In this document: one piece after another, positions 52,804 to 61,696 of the stretch | How the letters are laid out: each line of letters starts with the position of its first letter | How positions within the stretch are numbered: the stretch's first letter is position 1 | Source: JBBROS01 sp963752225 | GTDB taxonomy: Bacteria; Pseudomonadota; Alphaproteobacteria; Acetobacterales; Acetobacteraceae | Direction of reading: 5' to 3' | NCBI GenBank assembly: GCA_963752225.1 | Contig: CAVVXS010000009.1 | Location: 372,001-436,000, forward strand | DNA: 64,000 bases | Made by a program: the position numbers and the translations under genes | Notes under the pieces: generated by a model | What the model saw: the letters and a program-made list of their open reading frames with translations, nothing else | Told to the model about the DNA's origin: nothing | Databases searched by the model: none

Positions 52804-54010
52804 AGCCGTGCGCCGCCACGTAGCGGCCGGCTGCCTTGCAATACCAATCGACGAAGCGCAGCACGAGCAATTCCGACATCTCGGAATAGGGCCCCGGCTG
52901 GTAGCCGATCGAGTTGACCCCGCGCTGGTTGTTCTCCGCCAATTCGCGGTCCTGCAGGTTGGTGCGGTTCCACAGCTCCGTCAGCCCCTCGACGGTGTAA
53001 TCCACACCTTCCACCGCGTCGGCGCTGACCAGCCACTTCGCGGTCACGATGGTTTCCTCCGGCCCCGTCGGCATGGCGCTGAACATCATCACGTAGTCGC
53101 CGAGCGCGTGCGCGAAGCTGTGCGGCTCCAGCGCCCAACGGAGCGAGCCGACGTCGCCGTTGCCGACGTTGCCGATCGTCTTGGCGACGCAGGGCTTGCC
53201 GTCCATCGTCAGCGAACTGGTGCCGGGGTTGAGCGCGAACCGCCCGGCTTGCCACCACTCGCCCTCCACCGGGCCGCAGGGCAGGCCCTGCTCCGCCATC
53301 CGCTCGGCGAAGCTCGCGTTGACGCTCGCCTGCTCCTCGACCGTCAGGCTGCGGCGGCCGACCGGGAAGGTGACGGACAGCTCCGGATGGTTGACGGCGC
53401 AATGGTAGCACTCGCGCGCGTTCTCCATCACCAGCTTCCAGTTGGCACGCTCGACCAGCGTGGTTTGATGGGCGAGCTTGGCGCGCCCGAGCTGGTGCGG
53501 CGCCAGCAGCGGCTCGAACGCGTCGTGGAACTCGTCGAAGGCGGGCGGCTGCTCGGCGAGGCAGACGTAGATCGTGCCGGCAATCGTGCGCAAGGCGACC
53601 GGACGCAGGCTGTGCTCGGAGGGGTCGAACCAGTCCGGCATGCGGGCGGCATGCACCAGCTTGCCTTCGAGGTCGTAGGACCATTGGTGGTAGGGGCACA
53701 CCAAACGCGGCCGGCGGGCAGCCCCGGGGGCGCAAATCTGGGCGCCGCGATGACGGCAGGAATTGTGGAACGCGCGCAACACGTTGTCGCGGCCGCGCAC
53801 GATCACCACCGGATTGCGGCCGATCGTGGTGGCCAGGGTGCAGCCGGGCTCCGGCAACTCGACCTCGAAGCCGACCAGGATCCAGGAGCGGCCATAGATC
53901 GCCTCGCAGTCGAACTCGAAGATATCGCGGTCGCTGTAGAACGCCTGCGGCAGGGTGTGGCCGGGGCGGCGGCGGTCGAGCAGGTCGCGGATGCGCGCAA
54001 GGTCGGTCAT
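52802..54010 (-). CDS. Rieske non-haem iron oxygenase, alpha subunit (GbcA/stachydrine demethylase-like)
   Basis: 402 residues. The Rieske [2Fe-2S] site is Cys85, His87, Cys105, His108 (CRHRG and CPYHQWSYDLEG). The mononuclear iron site includes His203 and His208 in ENARECYHCAVNHPEL, a stretch characteristic of glycine-betaine monooxygenase, choline monooxygenase and stachydrine demethylase. It would oxidatively demethylate a quaternary ammonium compound. No reductase gene is adjacent. GGAGG sits 5 bases before the ATG. Divergent from the LysR gene; same direction as the ABC importer. Confidence 0.9.
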   Translation of the reverse strand: MTDLARIRDLLDRRRPGHTLPQAFYSDRDIFEFDCEAIYGRSWILVGFEVELPEPGCTLATTIGRNPVVIVRGRDNVLRAFHNSCRHRGAQICAPGAARRPRLVCPYHQWSYDLEGKLVHAARMPDWFDPSEHSLRPVALRTIAGTIYVCLAEQPPAFDEFHDAFEPLLAPHQLGRAKLAHQTTLVERANWKLVMENARECYHCAVNHPELSVTFPVGRRSLTVEEQASVNASFAERMAEQGLPCGPVEGEWWQAGRFALNPGTSSLTMDGKPCVAKTIGNVGNGDVGSLRWALEPHSFAHALGDYVMMFSAMPTGPEETIVTAKWLVSADAVEGVDYTVEGLTELWNRTNLQDRELAENNQRGVNSIGYQPGPYSEMSELLVLRFVDWYCKAAGRYVAAHG

Positions 54011-54060
54011 TGGTCCTCCAGACGAACGATTGCAGCATACGCGCGCGCGAGCGCCGGCCC

Positions 54061-54096
54061 GCATCGTATTTTGCGATGCGCCGATCGCATTTTGTG
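54061..54096. promoter_or_regulatory. Candidate LysR operator in the divergent promoter region
   Basis: GCATCG-TATTTTG-CGATGC (54061-54079) is an inverted repeat. In addition ATCGTATTTTGCG (54063) and ATCGCATTTTGTG (54084) are near-identical direct repeats 21 bases, two helical turns, apart. They lie between the divergent Rieske and LysR genes, where a GcvA-like regulator would bind. Confidence 0.6.
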
Positions 54097-54156
54097 CTTT
54101 GCCCCAAACGGTTACCGGGCCGATGATCGCCCTGACAGGCACCGAAGCGGATCATT

Positions 54157-55125
54157 GTGACGGCGAGACGCGCCACCATCGGCCGGCAATGGATGCCGTT
54201 GAATGCGCTGCGGGCGTTCGAGGCAGCGGCCCGCCACCTCAGCATCACCCAGGGCGCGCAGGCGCTCGGCGTGTCGCAAAGCGCCATCAGCCGGCACATC
54301 ACGACGCTCGAGGGCCTGCTCGGCGCACCGGTGTTCGAGCGCCGCCGCCAGGGCCTCGAACTCACCCGGGCCGGGGCGGCTCTGCTTCCGGTTGTGAGCA
54401 AGTCGTTCGACCGCATCGAGGGGGAGCTGAACGCCATCGTCGGCGACCGCGCCGGCGCCCGAGTGCTGCGGGTGCACATCCCGCCCACCTTTGCGCAGAC
54501 GCTGGCGATGCCGATGCTGCGCGACCTGCGCGCCGAGCATCCGGAGATGGTGCTCGACATCACGACGCCGGGCCAGGTCGGGCCGCCACCGGGGGACGTG
54601 GATGCGGCGATCGTGTTCAGCCGCCCGCAGGCCGGAACCATGGTGGCGGACCTGCTGTGGATGTCGCAGGTGACGCCGGTGTGCCACCCGGCGGTGGCGG
54701 CGGCCGGGCGCGCCCGAGCAGGCGACGACCTCGCCGCGTTCCTGGCCGGCGCCGAGCTGCTGCACATGCGGCTCGAGAATCAGCCGCGTGACCTGATCTG
54801 GAACGAATTCACCCGGCGCAGCGGCCTCGCCGTCGCCACCGACCGCGGCCTCGCCTTCGACACCGCCGTGCTCGCGGTGCAATATGCGATGCTCGGCGAA
54901 GGGGTGGCGCTGGTGGACACCCGCCTGTTCGCCCGCGAGCTCGAGGAAGGACGGCTGGTGGCGCCGTTCCCCGAAGCCCGGTCCGAGGACGGGTTCGGTT
55001 ATTTCCTGAACGTCCACCCCGAGGATCTCGCCGATCCCGCGGTGGCGTTGTTCCGCGACTGGATCATCCATCGTTTCGCCGGCCTGGGCGACGCCCGGCC
55101 CGCCCCTGGAGGAGAGCACACATGA
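54157..55125 (+). CDS. LysR-family regulator (GcvA-like)
   Basis: 322 residues. The N-terminal winged helix-turn-helix (PLNALRAFEAAARHLSITQG, GVSQSAISRHITTLEG) has the LNALRAFEAAARH start typical of GcvA-type LysRs, followed by a two-lobed effector domain. The GTG at 54157 is used; ATG 54193 is an alternative. Divergent from the Rieske gene and overlapping the FAD oxidase gene by 4 bases, it probably controls both directions of the catabolic locus in response to its substrate. Confidence 0.91.
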   Translation: MTARRATIGRQWMPLNALRAFEAAARHLSITQGAQALGVSQSAISRHITTLEGLLGAPVFERRRQGLELTRAGAALLPVVSKSFDRIEGELNAIVGDRAGARVLRVHIPPTFAQTLAMPMLRDLRAEHPEMVLDITTPGQVGPPPGDVDAAIVFSRPQAGTMVADLLWMSQVTPVCHPAVAAAGRARAGDDLAAFLAGAELLHMRLENQPRDLIWNEFTRRSGLAVATDRGLAFDTAVLAVQYAMLGEGVALVDTRLFARELEEGRLVAPFPEARSEDGFGYFLNVHPEDLADPAVALFRDWIIHRFAGLGDARPAPGGEHT

Positions 55126-56258
55126 GCAAGGCCTTGATCGTCGGCGGCGGGATCGCCGGCCTGTCCGCCGCCTGGGCGCTGGCCCGGCGCGGCGTGCAGG
55201 TCGAGCTGTTCGAGCAAGGCCCGCTGCCCAACCCGAAATGCTCCTCCTACGACGAGCATCGCATCACCCGGCACGCCTATGGCCGCATGGAAGGCTATGC
55301 GCACCTGATGCCGGAAGCGTTCCGCACCTGGGACCGGCTGTGGCAGGCGACCGGCCGCTCGCATTACGAGCCGTGCGGCGCCGTCTACTTCCTGCGGCAC
55401 GACAATGGCTGGTACGACGGCGCTTCCCGCTCGCTCGACGCGATGGGGATCGGCTACCGCGACATCCCGCTCGGCGACGTCGCCCGCCGCTTCCCGATGA
55501 TCCGTCCGGACGGGCTGCAGCGGGTGGTGGAAACCGACAGCGCCGGCATGCTGTTCCCGATCCGCATCCTGACCGACCTCGTGGTGCTGCTGGGCCGGCT
55601 CGGCGTCGGCTTGCATAGCGGCACGCAGGTGACGGAGGTGGACCCGGACCGCGGCACGCTGGTTGCCGGCGGGAAGACCTACTCCGGCGACACCGTGATC
55701 GTCGCCGCCGGCGCCTGGGCGGAGCGGCTGGTGCCGAGCCTCGGCGGCGTGGTGGTGCCGTCGCGCCAGGCGGTGCTGTACCTGTCGCCGCCGGCCGAGT
55801 TGGCCGAAGCCTGGGCGAACGCGCCGGTGATGCTCGACGTCGGCCGCGATGGCGGCGTGTATATCCTGCCGCCGCGCCAAGGCACCCGGCTCAAGATCGG
55901 CGACCATGTGTTTTCCCGCGAGGGCAACCCGGACGAGGACCGGCTGGCGACGCCGCACGACCTGGAGCGGCTATGGCCGGCGGCGCGGGCGGTGTTCGCC
56001 GGGCTCGATCGCTACACCGAGCTGGAGCGCAAGGCGTGCTTCTACACCGTGCACGAGCACGAGGAGTTCCAGGTGCGGCCGACGGGGTCGGCGGGCTGGG
56101 TTATCAGCGCCTGCTCCGGCCATGGCTTCAAGCTCGGCTCGCTGATGGGGGAGCTGGTGGCCCGCGCCGTGGTGGGCGAGATGCCCGCCGCGGACCTGCC
56201 GGAGCTGGCCGCGGGACGGGTGCTGTCGCCGCCCTGGGCGCAGGCCCGAGCCGCCTGA
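55122..56258 (+). CDS. FAD-dependent amine oxidase (sarcosine oxidase/N-methyl amino acid type)
   Basis: 378 residues. FAD motif ALIVGGGIAGLSAAWALARRG (4-24, quoted in part). HRITRHAYGR is the family's segment after the flavin helix, and ISACSGHGFKLGS lies near the C-terminus, as in monomeric sarcosine oxidase/MTOX enzymes. It would oxidise an N-methyl or secondary amine, giving hydrogen peroxide or reducing a quinone. GGAGGAG precedes the ATG, which overlaps the LysR stop (ATGA). Fits the step after Rieske demethylation. Confidence 0.88.
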   Translation: MSKALIVGGGIAGLSAAWALARRGVQVELFEQGPLPNPKCSSYDEHRITRHAYGRMEGYAHLMPEAFRTWDRLWQATGRSHYEPCGAVYFLRHDNGWYDGASRSLDAMGIGYRDIPLGDVARRFPMIRPDGLQRVVETDSAGMLFPIRILTDLVVLLGRLGVGLHSGTQVTEVDPDRGTLVAGGKTYSGDTVIVAAGAWAERLVPSLGGVVVPSRQAVLYLSPPAELAEAWANAPVMLDVGRDGGVYILPPRQGTRLKIGDHVFSREGNPDEDRLATPHDLERLWPAARAVFAGLDRYTELERKACFYTVHEHEEFQVRPTGSAGWVISACSGHGFKLGSLMGELVARAVVGEMPAADLPELAAGRVLSPPWAQARAA

Positions 56259-56260
56259 GC

Positions 56261-56315
56261 GCCGGGGCCGCGGCCCCGGCGCCCGTCCACCTGCCCCGCT
56301 CGGGACAGGTGGACG
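56261..56315. terminator. Double hairpin between convergent genes
   Basis: GCCGGGGCCGCGGCCCCGGC (56261-56280) is a perfect 20-base palindrome. It is followed by CGTCCACCTG (56284-56293) pairing with CAGGTGGACG (56306-56315) and then GCTTT. It lies between the amine oxidase stop (56258) and the DUF892 stop (56319); a bidirectional terminator is likely. Confidence 0.75.
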
Positions 56316-56318
56316 GCT

Positions 56319-56813
56319 TTAGGCTGCGGCTGACTGTTCGGCCTGCTTGGCCAGTTGGCTGCTGTACTCGTCGGCCTTGTAGATGTCGCTGACGATCGAC
56401 TTCAGCTTCGATGCGTCGTCGCCCTTGCCCAGCGCCTCCGCATAGGCCGCCGCGGTGCCGAACCCGGCCAGGCCGTAATGCGACATCCGCTGATACTGCG
56501 AGATGATCGCGAGGTCGCGCAGGTGGCCGCCGAACTCCGCCTCCAGCGCGTGCTTCTTGGCTTCCTCGACCAGCCCTTCCATGCCGCGGCAATGATCCTT
56601 GCCGACGTCGCCGGCGACCGCCTCGACCATCGCCTTCAAGGCCGTAGTGTGCTTGCCGATGCCGTCGACGGACTTCTGCAGCATCGACTTCAAGCCGTTG
56701 TCCGAAGCGGCCTCGGCGAGGCTCGGCATGACACGCTGCATTTGGTCGTTGGCGGACCACAAATCACGGATCTCTTCCAGATAAACATCGCTGAGGGAAT
56801 TGGCCTTTGACAT
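56319..56813 (-). CDS. DUF892 ferritin-like protein (YciE/YciF type)
   Basis: 164 residues, all-helical. LSDVYLEEIRDLWSANDQMQ at the N-terminus and HLRDLAIISQYQRMSHYGLA are hallmarks of the DUF892 ferritin-like stress proteins; several Glu/His positions for a di-metal site are present. Induced by stress in other bacteria; exact role unknown. The ATG at 56813 has GGAGC at ribosome-binding distance. Monocistronic. Confidence 0.9.
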   Translation of the reverse strand: MSKANSLSDVYLEEIRDLWSANDQMQRVMPSLAEAASDNGLKSMLQKSVDGIGKHTTALKAMVEAVAGDVGKDHCRGMEGLVEEAKKHALEAEFGGHLRDLAIISQYQRMSHYGLAGFGTAAAYAEALGKGDDASKLKSIVSDIYKADEYSSQLAKQAEQSAAA

Positions 56814-57024
56814 GTCGTGCTCCAATATTGTGCGTTCTGGCGACGCAGCCGGGTGGTCGGCCTCTCCGTCGCACCAAGTGAACGTGAGGGACGTGCGAAC
56901 GATGCGTCGCATCAACTGGGATTGAGGCCGGCACGAGGAACGGCGCCGCCGGCCGCGAAGCCGTAACAGACACGTTACATTCTGCTTATTGCTTCACCGG
57001 ATCGATCCCGGCAGCCTCGTTTGC

Positions 57025-59166
57025 ATGCGCGTTTTCGCCCTGCTGGCGCAACTCTTCGTCACGGTCGCATCGGTCGGCAGCCTGTCCTGGTGGCTGGCCG
57101 GCGGGGCCATGCGGCTGGCGGCACGTTGGCTCGAGCGGTCGGCGCTGCTGCGGACCGGCCCGCTCGCGGCGGCGGGGGTGGCGCTGTTCGGCATCGCGGG
57201 GGGGCTGTCGGCGGCCGTCTGGGTGCTCGCCCGGCTGCTGTTCCGGACGATGGTGGACCTGCCGCAGAGCGTCGGGCTGCAGCAATCGACCGTGACCGTG
57301 CCGTGGCGGGTGGTCACGGTCGCCGCCTCCGTCCTGCTTGGCCTCGCCGGCAGCTGGGCCGCCGTGGGCGAAGCGGCGGCGGCGCTCGGCGCGGCGCGGC
57401 GACGCCGGTTCCTGACCGAATTGCCGATGCCCGGCGCGGACGCCGCGATGCAGGACGGGCCGGAGTTGCCGCCCGCCGACGCCGAGGGGCGCCGGATCGT
57501 CATCCTGTGCGATGGCACGAGCAACCGGCCCGGCCAGACGCAGGAGGGCCTGGCCAGCACCACCAACGTCTACAAGCTGTTCACCCTGCTCGCGGCCGAC
57601 GAGATCCAGACGACTTGGTATCAGGCCGGTGTCGGGTCGGACACCTCGTCCACCGCGCGCCAGGTGCGCCGGACGCAGGCGATCCTTGCCGCGATCGGCG
57701 CCAACGCCGGGTCGCAGGTGGCCGCCTACGGCGACCGGCTGGTGAAGCTGGTCGAAAGCGCCTTCGGCACCGGCATCAGCGAGGGGATCGTCAACGGCTA
57801 TGCCGAGATCGTGCGGCAATACCGGCCGGGCGACCGGATCTACCTGTGCGGCTTCTCGCGCGGCGCCTACACCGCTCGCTGCATCGCCGGCGTCATCTCG
57901 AAGGTCGGGCTGCTGCGGGCGGAACATGGCCGCTACGCGCCGCAGATGGTGCAGCTTTACCGCAACCGCGCCGACCAGCATGCCAAGGTCGCGGTGCGGC
58001 CCTGCATCGTGCATGACGACCCGGCGATCGAGTTCGTCGGCGTGTTCGACACCGTGGCCTCGCTCGGGGTGCCGTTATGGGGCTGGTGGTTCCGCGTCCT
58101 GCCGATCTGGAAGCTCGGGCCGCTGCAGACCGACCCGGTCGAGGCCTGTCGCCACGTCTACCATGCGCTGTCGATGGACGAACGCCGCTCGGAGTTCTTC
58201 CCGACCCTTTACACCGACCCGCGGCCGCACTTCGGTGGACGGCGCAGCGCCCGCGACAAGCTCGAGACGCTGCAGCAGGTCTGGTTCCGCGGCGCCCATG
58301 CCGATATCGGCGGCGGCTACGCCCGCTGCGACCTGTCCGACATCACCCTCGGCTGGATGCTGGACGCGATGCAGCGCCACGGCCTTCGGCTCCGCGACGG
58401 CGCCCGGGAGACGCTGCGGCCGGATCCGCTCGGCGCCACGCATGACGAGCTGGAGCGCAACCCGGGATGGGTGCTGTTCGGCAGCTGGCCGCGGTGGCAT
58501 CCGACGCCGGGCGCGGTTCCCGACAGCAACGGCACCACCCTGCATCGGAGCGTGCTGGAGCGCGCCGCGGCGGTCGAGGCGCGCACCGGGCGGCCCGACC
58601 TCGTGCGCCTCGAACCCGGCGCATCCCGGGTCATCGTGGTCGAGGCCGGCCGCGCATGGGACCGCACCGGAATCGTGATCGAGGCGGGGGCGACCTACCG
58701 CGTGACCTATCTCGGCGGGCTGTGGCGGGACGCCGACGCTGCCCCGTGCACGGGCGCCGGGCAGGTCGCGTCCGGGCTGTTCGACCTGCGCCGCTACCTG
58801 ACCGTGGGCCGGCGGGTGCGTGGGGAACCCTGGATGCGCCTGGTCGCCACGGTCGCGCACCCGCGAAGCTGGCCGCTGCTCGAGCGGGGGTTCACCGACT
58901 TGCTGCGGATCCTGCTCGTGCGCGACCCGGACGAGCTGACGAGCCAGTTGGCCGCCATCGGCCAGGACCTCGGGCGCCAGGACGCTTCGGTGCTGATCAG
59001 GAACGAGGCCGAGTCCGGGTTGCTGCACGTGTTCGCGAATGACTGGTGGCAAGCGGCCAGCAACAACAGCGGCGGCTTGCAGCTGCACATCGAGCGCGTC
59101 GAAGGCCATGGGGACGCCGCACCGGTCTGGACGCTTGACCCGGGCGGCCGATGGCAGCGCAGCTGA
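57025..59166 (+). CDS. Membrane-anchored DUF2235 alpha/beta-hydrolase
   Basis: 713 residues. Three hydrophobic segments (about 4-26, 46-68, 96-118) anchor it, followed by the DUF2235 catalytic domain: RRIVILCDGTSNRPGQ (about 156-171), nucleophile Ser278 in GFSRGAYTAR, and Asp/His candidates in EFVGVFDTVASLG and WFRGAHADIGGGY. The C-terminal 200 residues add a beta-rich region (IEAGATYRVTYLGGLWRDAD) not usual in the core family. DUF2235 includes phospholipases, some delivered by type VI secretion, but no such genes are nearby. ATG 57025 is preferred over TTG 56989. Confidence 0.86.
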   Translation: MRVFALLAQLFVTVASVGSLSWWLAGGAMRLAARWLERSALLRTGPLAAAGVALFGIAGGLSAAVWVLARLLFRTMVDLPQSVGLQQSTVTVPWRVVTVAASVLLGLAGSWAAVGEAAAALGAARRRRFLTELPMPGADAAMQDGPELPPADAEGRRIVILCDGTSNRPGQTQEGLASTTNVYKLFTLLAADEIQTTWYQAGVGSDTSSTARQVRRTQAILAAIGANAGSQVAAYGDRLVKLVESAFGTGISEGIVNGYAEIVRQYRPGDRIYLCGFSRGAYTARCIAGVISKVGLLRAEHGRYAPQMVQLYRNRADQHAKVAVRPCIVHDDPAIEFVGVFDTVASLGVPLWGWWFRVLPIWKLGPLQTDPVEACRHVYHALSMDERRSEFFPTLYTDPRPHFGGRRSARDKLETLQQVWFRGAHADIGGGYARCDLSDITLGWMLDAMQRHGLRLRDGARETLRPDPLGATHDELERNPGWVLFGSWPRWHPTPGAVPDSNGTTLHRSVLERAAAVEARTGRPDLVRLEPGASRVIVVEAGRAWDRTGIVIEAGATYRVTYLGGLWRDADAAPCTGAGQVASGLFDLRRYLTVGRRVRGEPWMRLVATVAHPRSWPLLERGFTDLLRILLVRDPDELTSQLAAIGQDLGRQDASVLIRNEAESGLLHVFANDWWQAASNNSGGLQLHIERVEGHGDAAPVWTLDPGGRWQRS

Positions 59167-59406
59167 CCTGACACCGGACAGCGACGCTCAGCAGCGCCAA
59201 GCATAAGTCCGGTTATCGAGAGTCACTGCAGTCACGCAAACTGCGGACTGCAGCGGGACCAGTCGCAATTTCGATCCAACGCGGAACGATCAGGTATAGT
59301 CAATTTGGATAGTCTTGTTATGACTCTTTAACAACGGTAAGGTAAACTTATAGCGAACTGTAGCTTCTCCCGAAACCGTTGGCTGACCGCACTGAAGGTA
59401 GTCTGC

Positions 59407-60949
59407 ATGCGTGACAATTTCACCCAGCGAGCCGCCGCGCTGATCGAGGCGGTGACGGATTACGCGATTTTCCGGGTTAGCGTCGATGGCATCATCGAGT
59501 TCATGGAATCCAGGGGGCGCTCGCATCAAGGGATATGAGGCGGCCGAGATCATCGGGCGGCCAATCGCCACCTTATACACGCCCGACGACGTTCGCGACG
59601 GCAAGCCTGCCTTGAACCTGCAGATCGCGGCGCGCGCGGGCCGGTTCGAGGACGAGGACTGGCGCCTGCGCAAGGACGGCACCCGCTTCCGCGCCCATGT
59701 CATCATCGACGCCATCCGCGACGCGAAAGGCAAGTTGGTCGGCTTCGCCAAGATCACCCGCGACGTCAGCGCCCGCTACGAGCTCGAGCGCACCAAGGAG
59801 CAGTTGGTGCAGGCACAGAAGCTCGAGCTCGTCGGCCACCTGACCGGCGGCGTGGCGCACGACTTCAACAACCTGCTGACCGCTCTCCTGGGCTGCCTGG
59901 ATCTCGTCAGCATGAAGAACAAGGACACGTCGCTCGACCGCTATCTCACGTCCGGGCGAGCGGCGGCCAGCCGGGGTCAGAAGCTGATCGAACAGCTGCT
60001 GACCTTCTCGCGCAAGCAGACGCTGTCGCCCACAGCCACCGAGGTCGACGCCTTCATTGAAAACCTGCAGCCCCTGATCGGCCAGGCACTGGGCGAAGGT
60101 ATCCTCCTTCACCTTGACCTGCAGGCCGGCGCCGGCACCGCCGAGCTGGACCGCGCGCAGTTCCAGTCGGCCTTGCTTAACCTGCTGTTGAACGCCCGCG
60201 ACGCGATGCCCGATGGCGGCCAGCTTGCGATCCGCACCTGGACCGGCAACCCGGGCCCGAACACCGCGCCGACCGACCCCGCCTTCGGCCAAAGCGCCTT
60301 CGTGGTGATCGAGGTGCACGACACCGGGGTGGGCATGGACGCCGCGACGGCGGCCCGCGCGGTCGAGCCGTTCTTCACCACCAAGGAAGTCGGGCAGGGT
60401 TCCGGACTGGGGCTCAGCCAAGTTTACGGCTTTGCGGTTCAGTCCGGCGGCGAGATGCAGATCGAAAGCGCCCCCGGCCGCGGCACGTCCGTCCGGCTGG
60501 TGATGCCATTCGCCGCCGGCAAACAGCTCGCCAAACCCAGCATCCGCGCCGAAAAGCGCCCGAGCATTCTTGTGGTGGAGGACGACGTCGACGTGCGTCA
60601 GACCGCCGTCGACATCCTGACCGACGCCGGCTTCGAGATCCACGAGGCCGAGAACGCGGCCCAAGCGCTCGGTCTGCTGCAAACCGAGATGACGTTCGAC
60701 CTGCTGTTTTCCGATATTATCATGCCGGGCGATATGAATGGCGTCGAACTGGCCCGGCGGGCGCTGCATCTCCGCCCCAGGATGCAAGTGGTGCTGACGT
60801 CGGGCTATGCGCGGGAAGCGCTGGAGGTCCGGCACCGCGTCCGCGAGGACGTGGCCTTCCTGCCAAAACCGTATCGGGCGGATTCCTTGCGGAACACGGT
60901 CGGGCAGTTGTTCGAGCAACGAACGGCGATGCTCGCCGGCATCGTGTAA
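59407..60949 (+). pseudogene. Hybrid PAS histidine kinase-receiver protein, frameshifted
   Basis: 513 residues when repaired: PAS domain (EAVTDYAIFRV... then SWNPGGARIKGYEAAEIIGR), histidine phosphorylation site in GGVAHDFNNLL, HATPase motifs (LLNARDAM, DTGVGM, GSGLGLSQVYG) and a C-terminal receiver with the phosphoacceptor Asp in LLFSDIIMPG. The ATG at 59407 opens the PAS domain, but the frame breaks at TT 59500-59501: GAGTTCATGG, where dropping one T gives E-S-W-N-P-G-G. Without repair a 43-residue peptide or a truncated kinase from ATG 59486 would result. AAGG precedes the ATG. Confidence 0.85.
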
Positions 60950-60979
60950 GCGCCGGGCTGAGTGGCCGCGAGACGCCGC

Positions 60980-61114
60980 TCAGCGATGCCGGCTGAGCCA
61001 GCGGTCGTCGCGGCGTTCGCGCGCGAGGTCCTGCCGGATTACGATCAGAGTGCCGACGATCAAGGGCATCAGGATGCCGCCAAGGCAAAGGGCCGTGATG
61101 TCGAATGTTGTCAT
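60980..61114 (-). CDS. Small single-pass membrane protein
   Basis: 44 residues: one membrane helix (ALCLGGILMPLIVGTLIVI, about 8-26) and a basic, charged tail (RQDLARERRDDRWLSRHR). Reading frame, hydrophobic helix and positive-inside tail argue for a genuine small protein, but there is no strong ribosome-binding site. No family recognised. It lies between the kinase and the OmpA gene. Confidence 0.5.
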   Translation of the reverse strand: MTTFDITALCLGGILMPLIVGTLIVIRQDLARERRDDRWLSRHR

Positions 61115-61210
61115 TGCCGACAAAGACTAACAATTCCTGACCGGATACTCAACGATCACGCGCCGCCCGCGCCACACGTTTCGGGGAGCCCGGCCGACGA
61201 GCACGGCTTG

Positions 61211-61696
61211 TCAGGCGGGCGACGCGACCAGCACCACGCGCCGGTTCCGCGCCCGGCCCTCCGGGTCGTCGGATCCGTCCGGCCGGGTGTTCGGGGCGAT
61301 CGGCTGCCGCTTGCCGTAGCCGGCGACGGTGATCGCCGCCGCCGGGATGCCGTTGCCGATCAGCCATTGCCGCACCGCCTCCGCCCGCCGCAGCGATAGC
61401 GCGTCGTTGGCGGCGTCGCTGCCGATCGAGTCCGTGTGTCCCTCCACCCGTATCAGCGGATACTGATACGCCCGGCGGATCGCGCTCAGACGCTCCTCCA
61501 GGGCCGTCGACGCTTGCGGCAGCAGGTTGGCGCTGTCGAACCGGAACAGCACGTCGGCCGGCAGCTCGTATTGCTGCGGCAGCGGCGCCGGTTGCGGCGC
61601 ATAAGCCTGGCCCACGCAGCCGGCGAGCATCGCCGAAGCCAGCGCGAGCACCACCCAACGCCCGCCCGGCCGCCGCCCCATCGGCGTCAGCCTCAC
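61211..61696 (-). CDS. OmpA-family outer-membrane lipoprotein
   Basis: 161 residues from the GTG at 61696 (156 from ATG 61681). A lipoprotein signal ends in AMLAGC. The C-terminal OmpA/MotB peptidoglycan-binding domain reads FRFDSANLLP, VEGHTDSIGSDAANDALSLR (partly) and RNRRVVL. It tethers the outer membrane to peptidoglycan, similar to Pal. The GTG overlaps the stop of the sugar-binding protein gene (GTGA), an odd functional pairing. Confidence 0.88.
   Translation of the reverse strand: MRLTPMGRRPGGRWVVLALASAMLAGCVGQAYAPQPAPLPQQYELPADVLFRFDSANLLPQASTALEERLSAIRRAYQYPLIRVEGHTDSIGSDAANDALSLRRAEAVRQWLIGNGIPAAAITVAGYGKRQPIAPNTRPDGSDDPEGRARNRRVVLVASPA

Noticed and set aside
57025..59166. Type VI secretion effector for the DUF2235 protein
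   Set aside because: No VgrG, PAAR, Hcp or immunity-like gene is adjacent and the protein has its own membrane helices.
59167..59406. A gene in the AT-richer gap before the histidine kinase
   Set aside because: No frame with codon bias or a start/RBS pair was found; the gap more likely holds promoter sequence, but no confident -35/-10 pair could be assigned.
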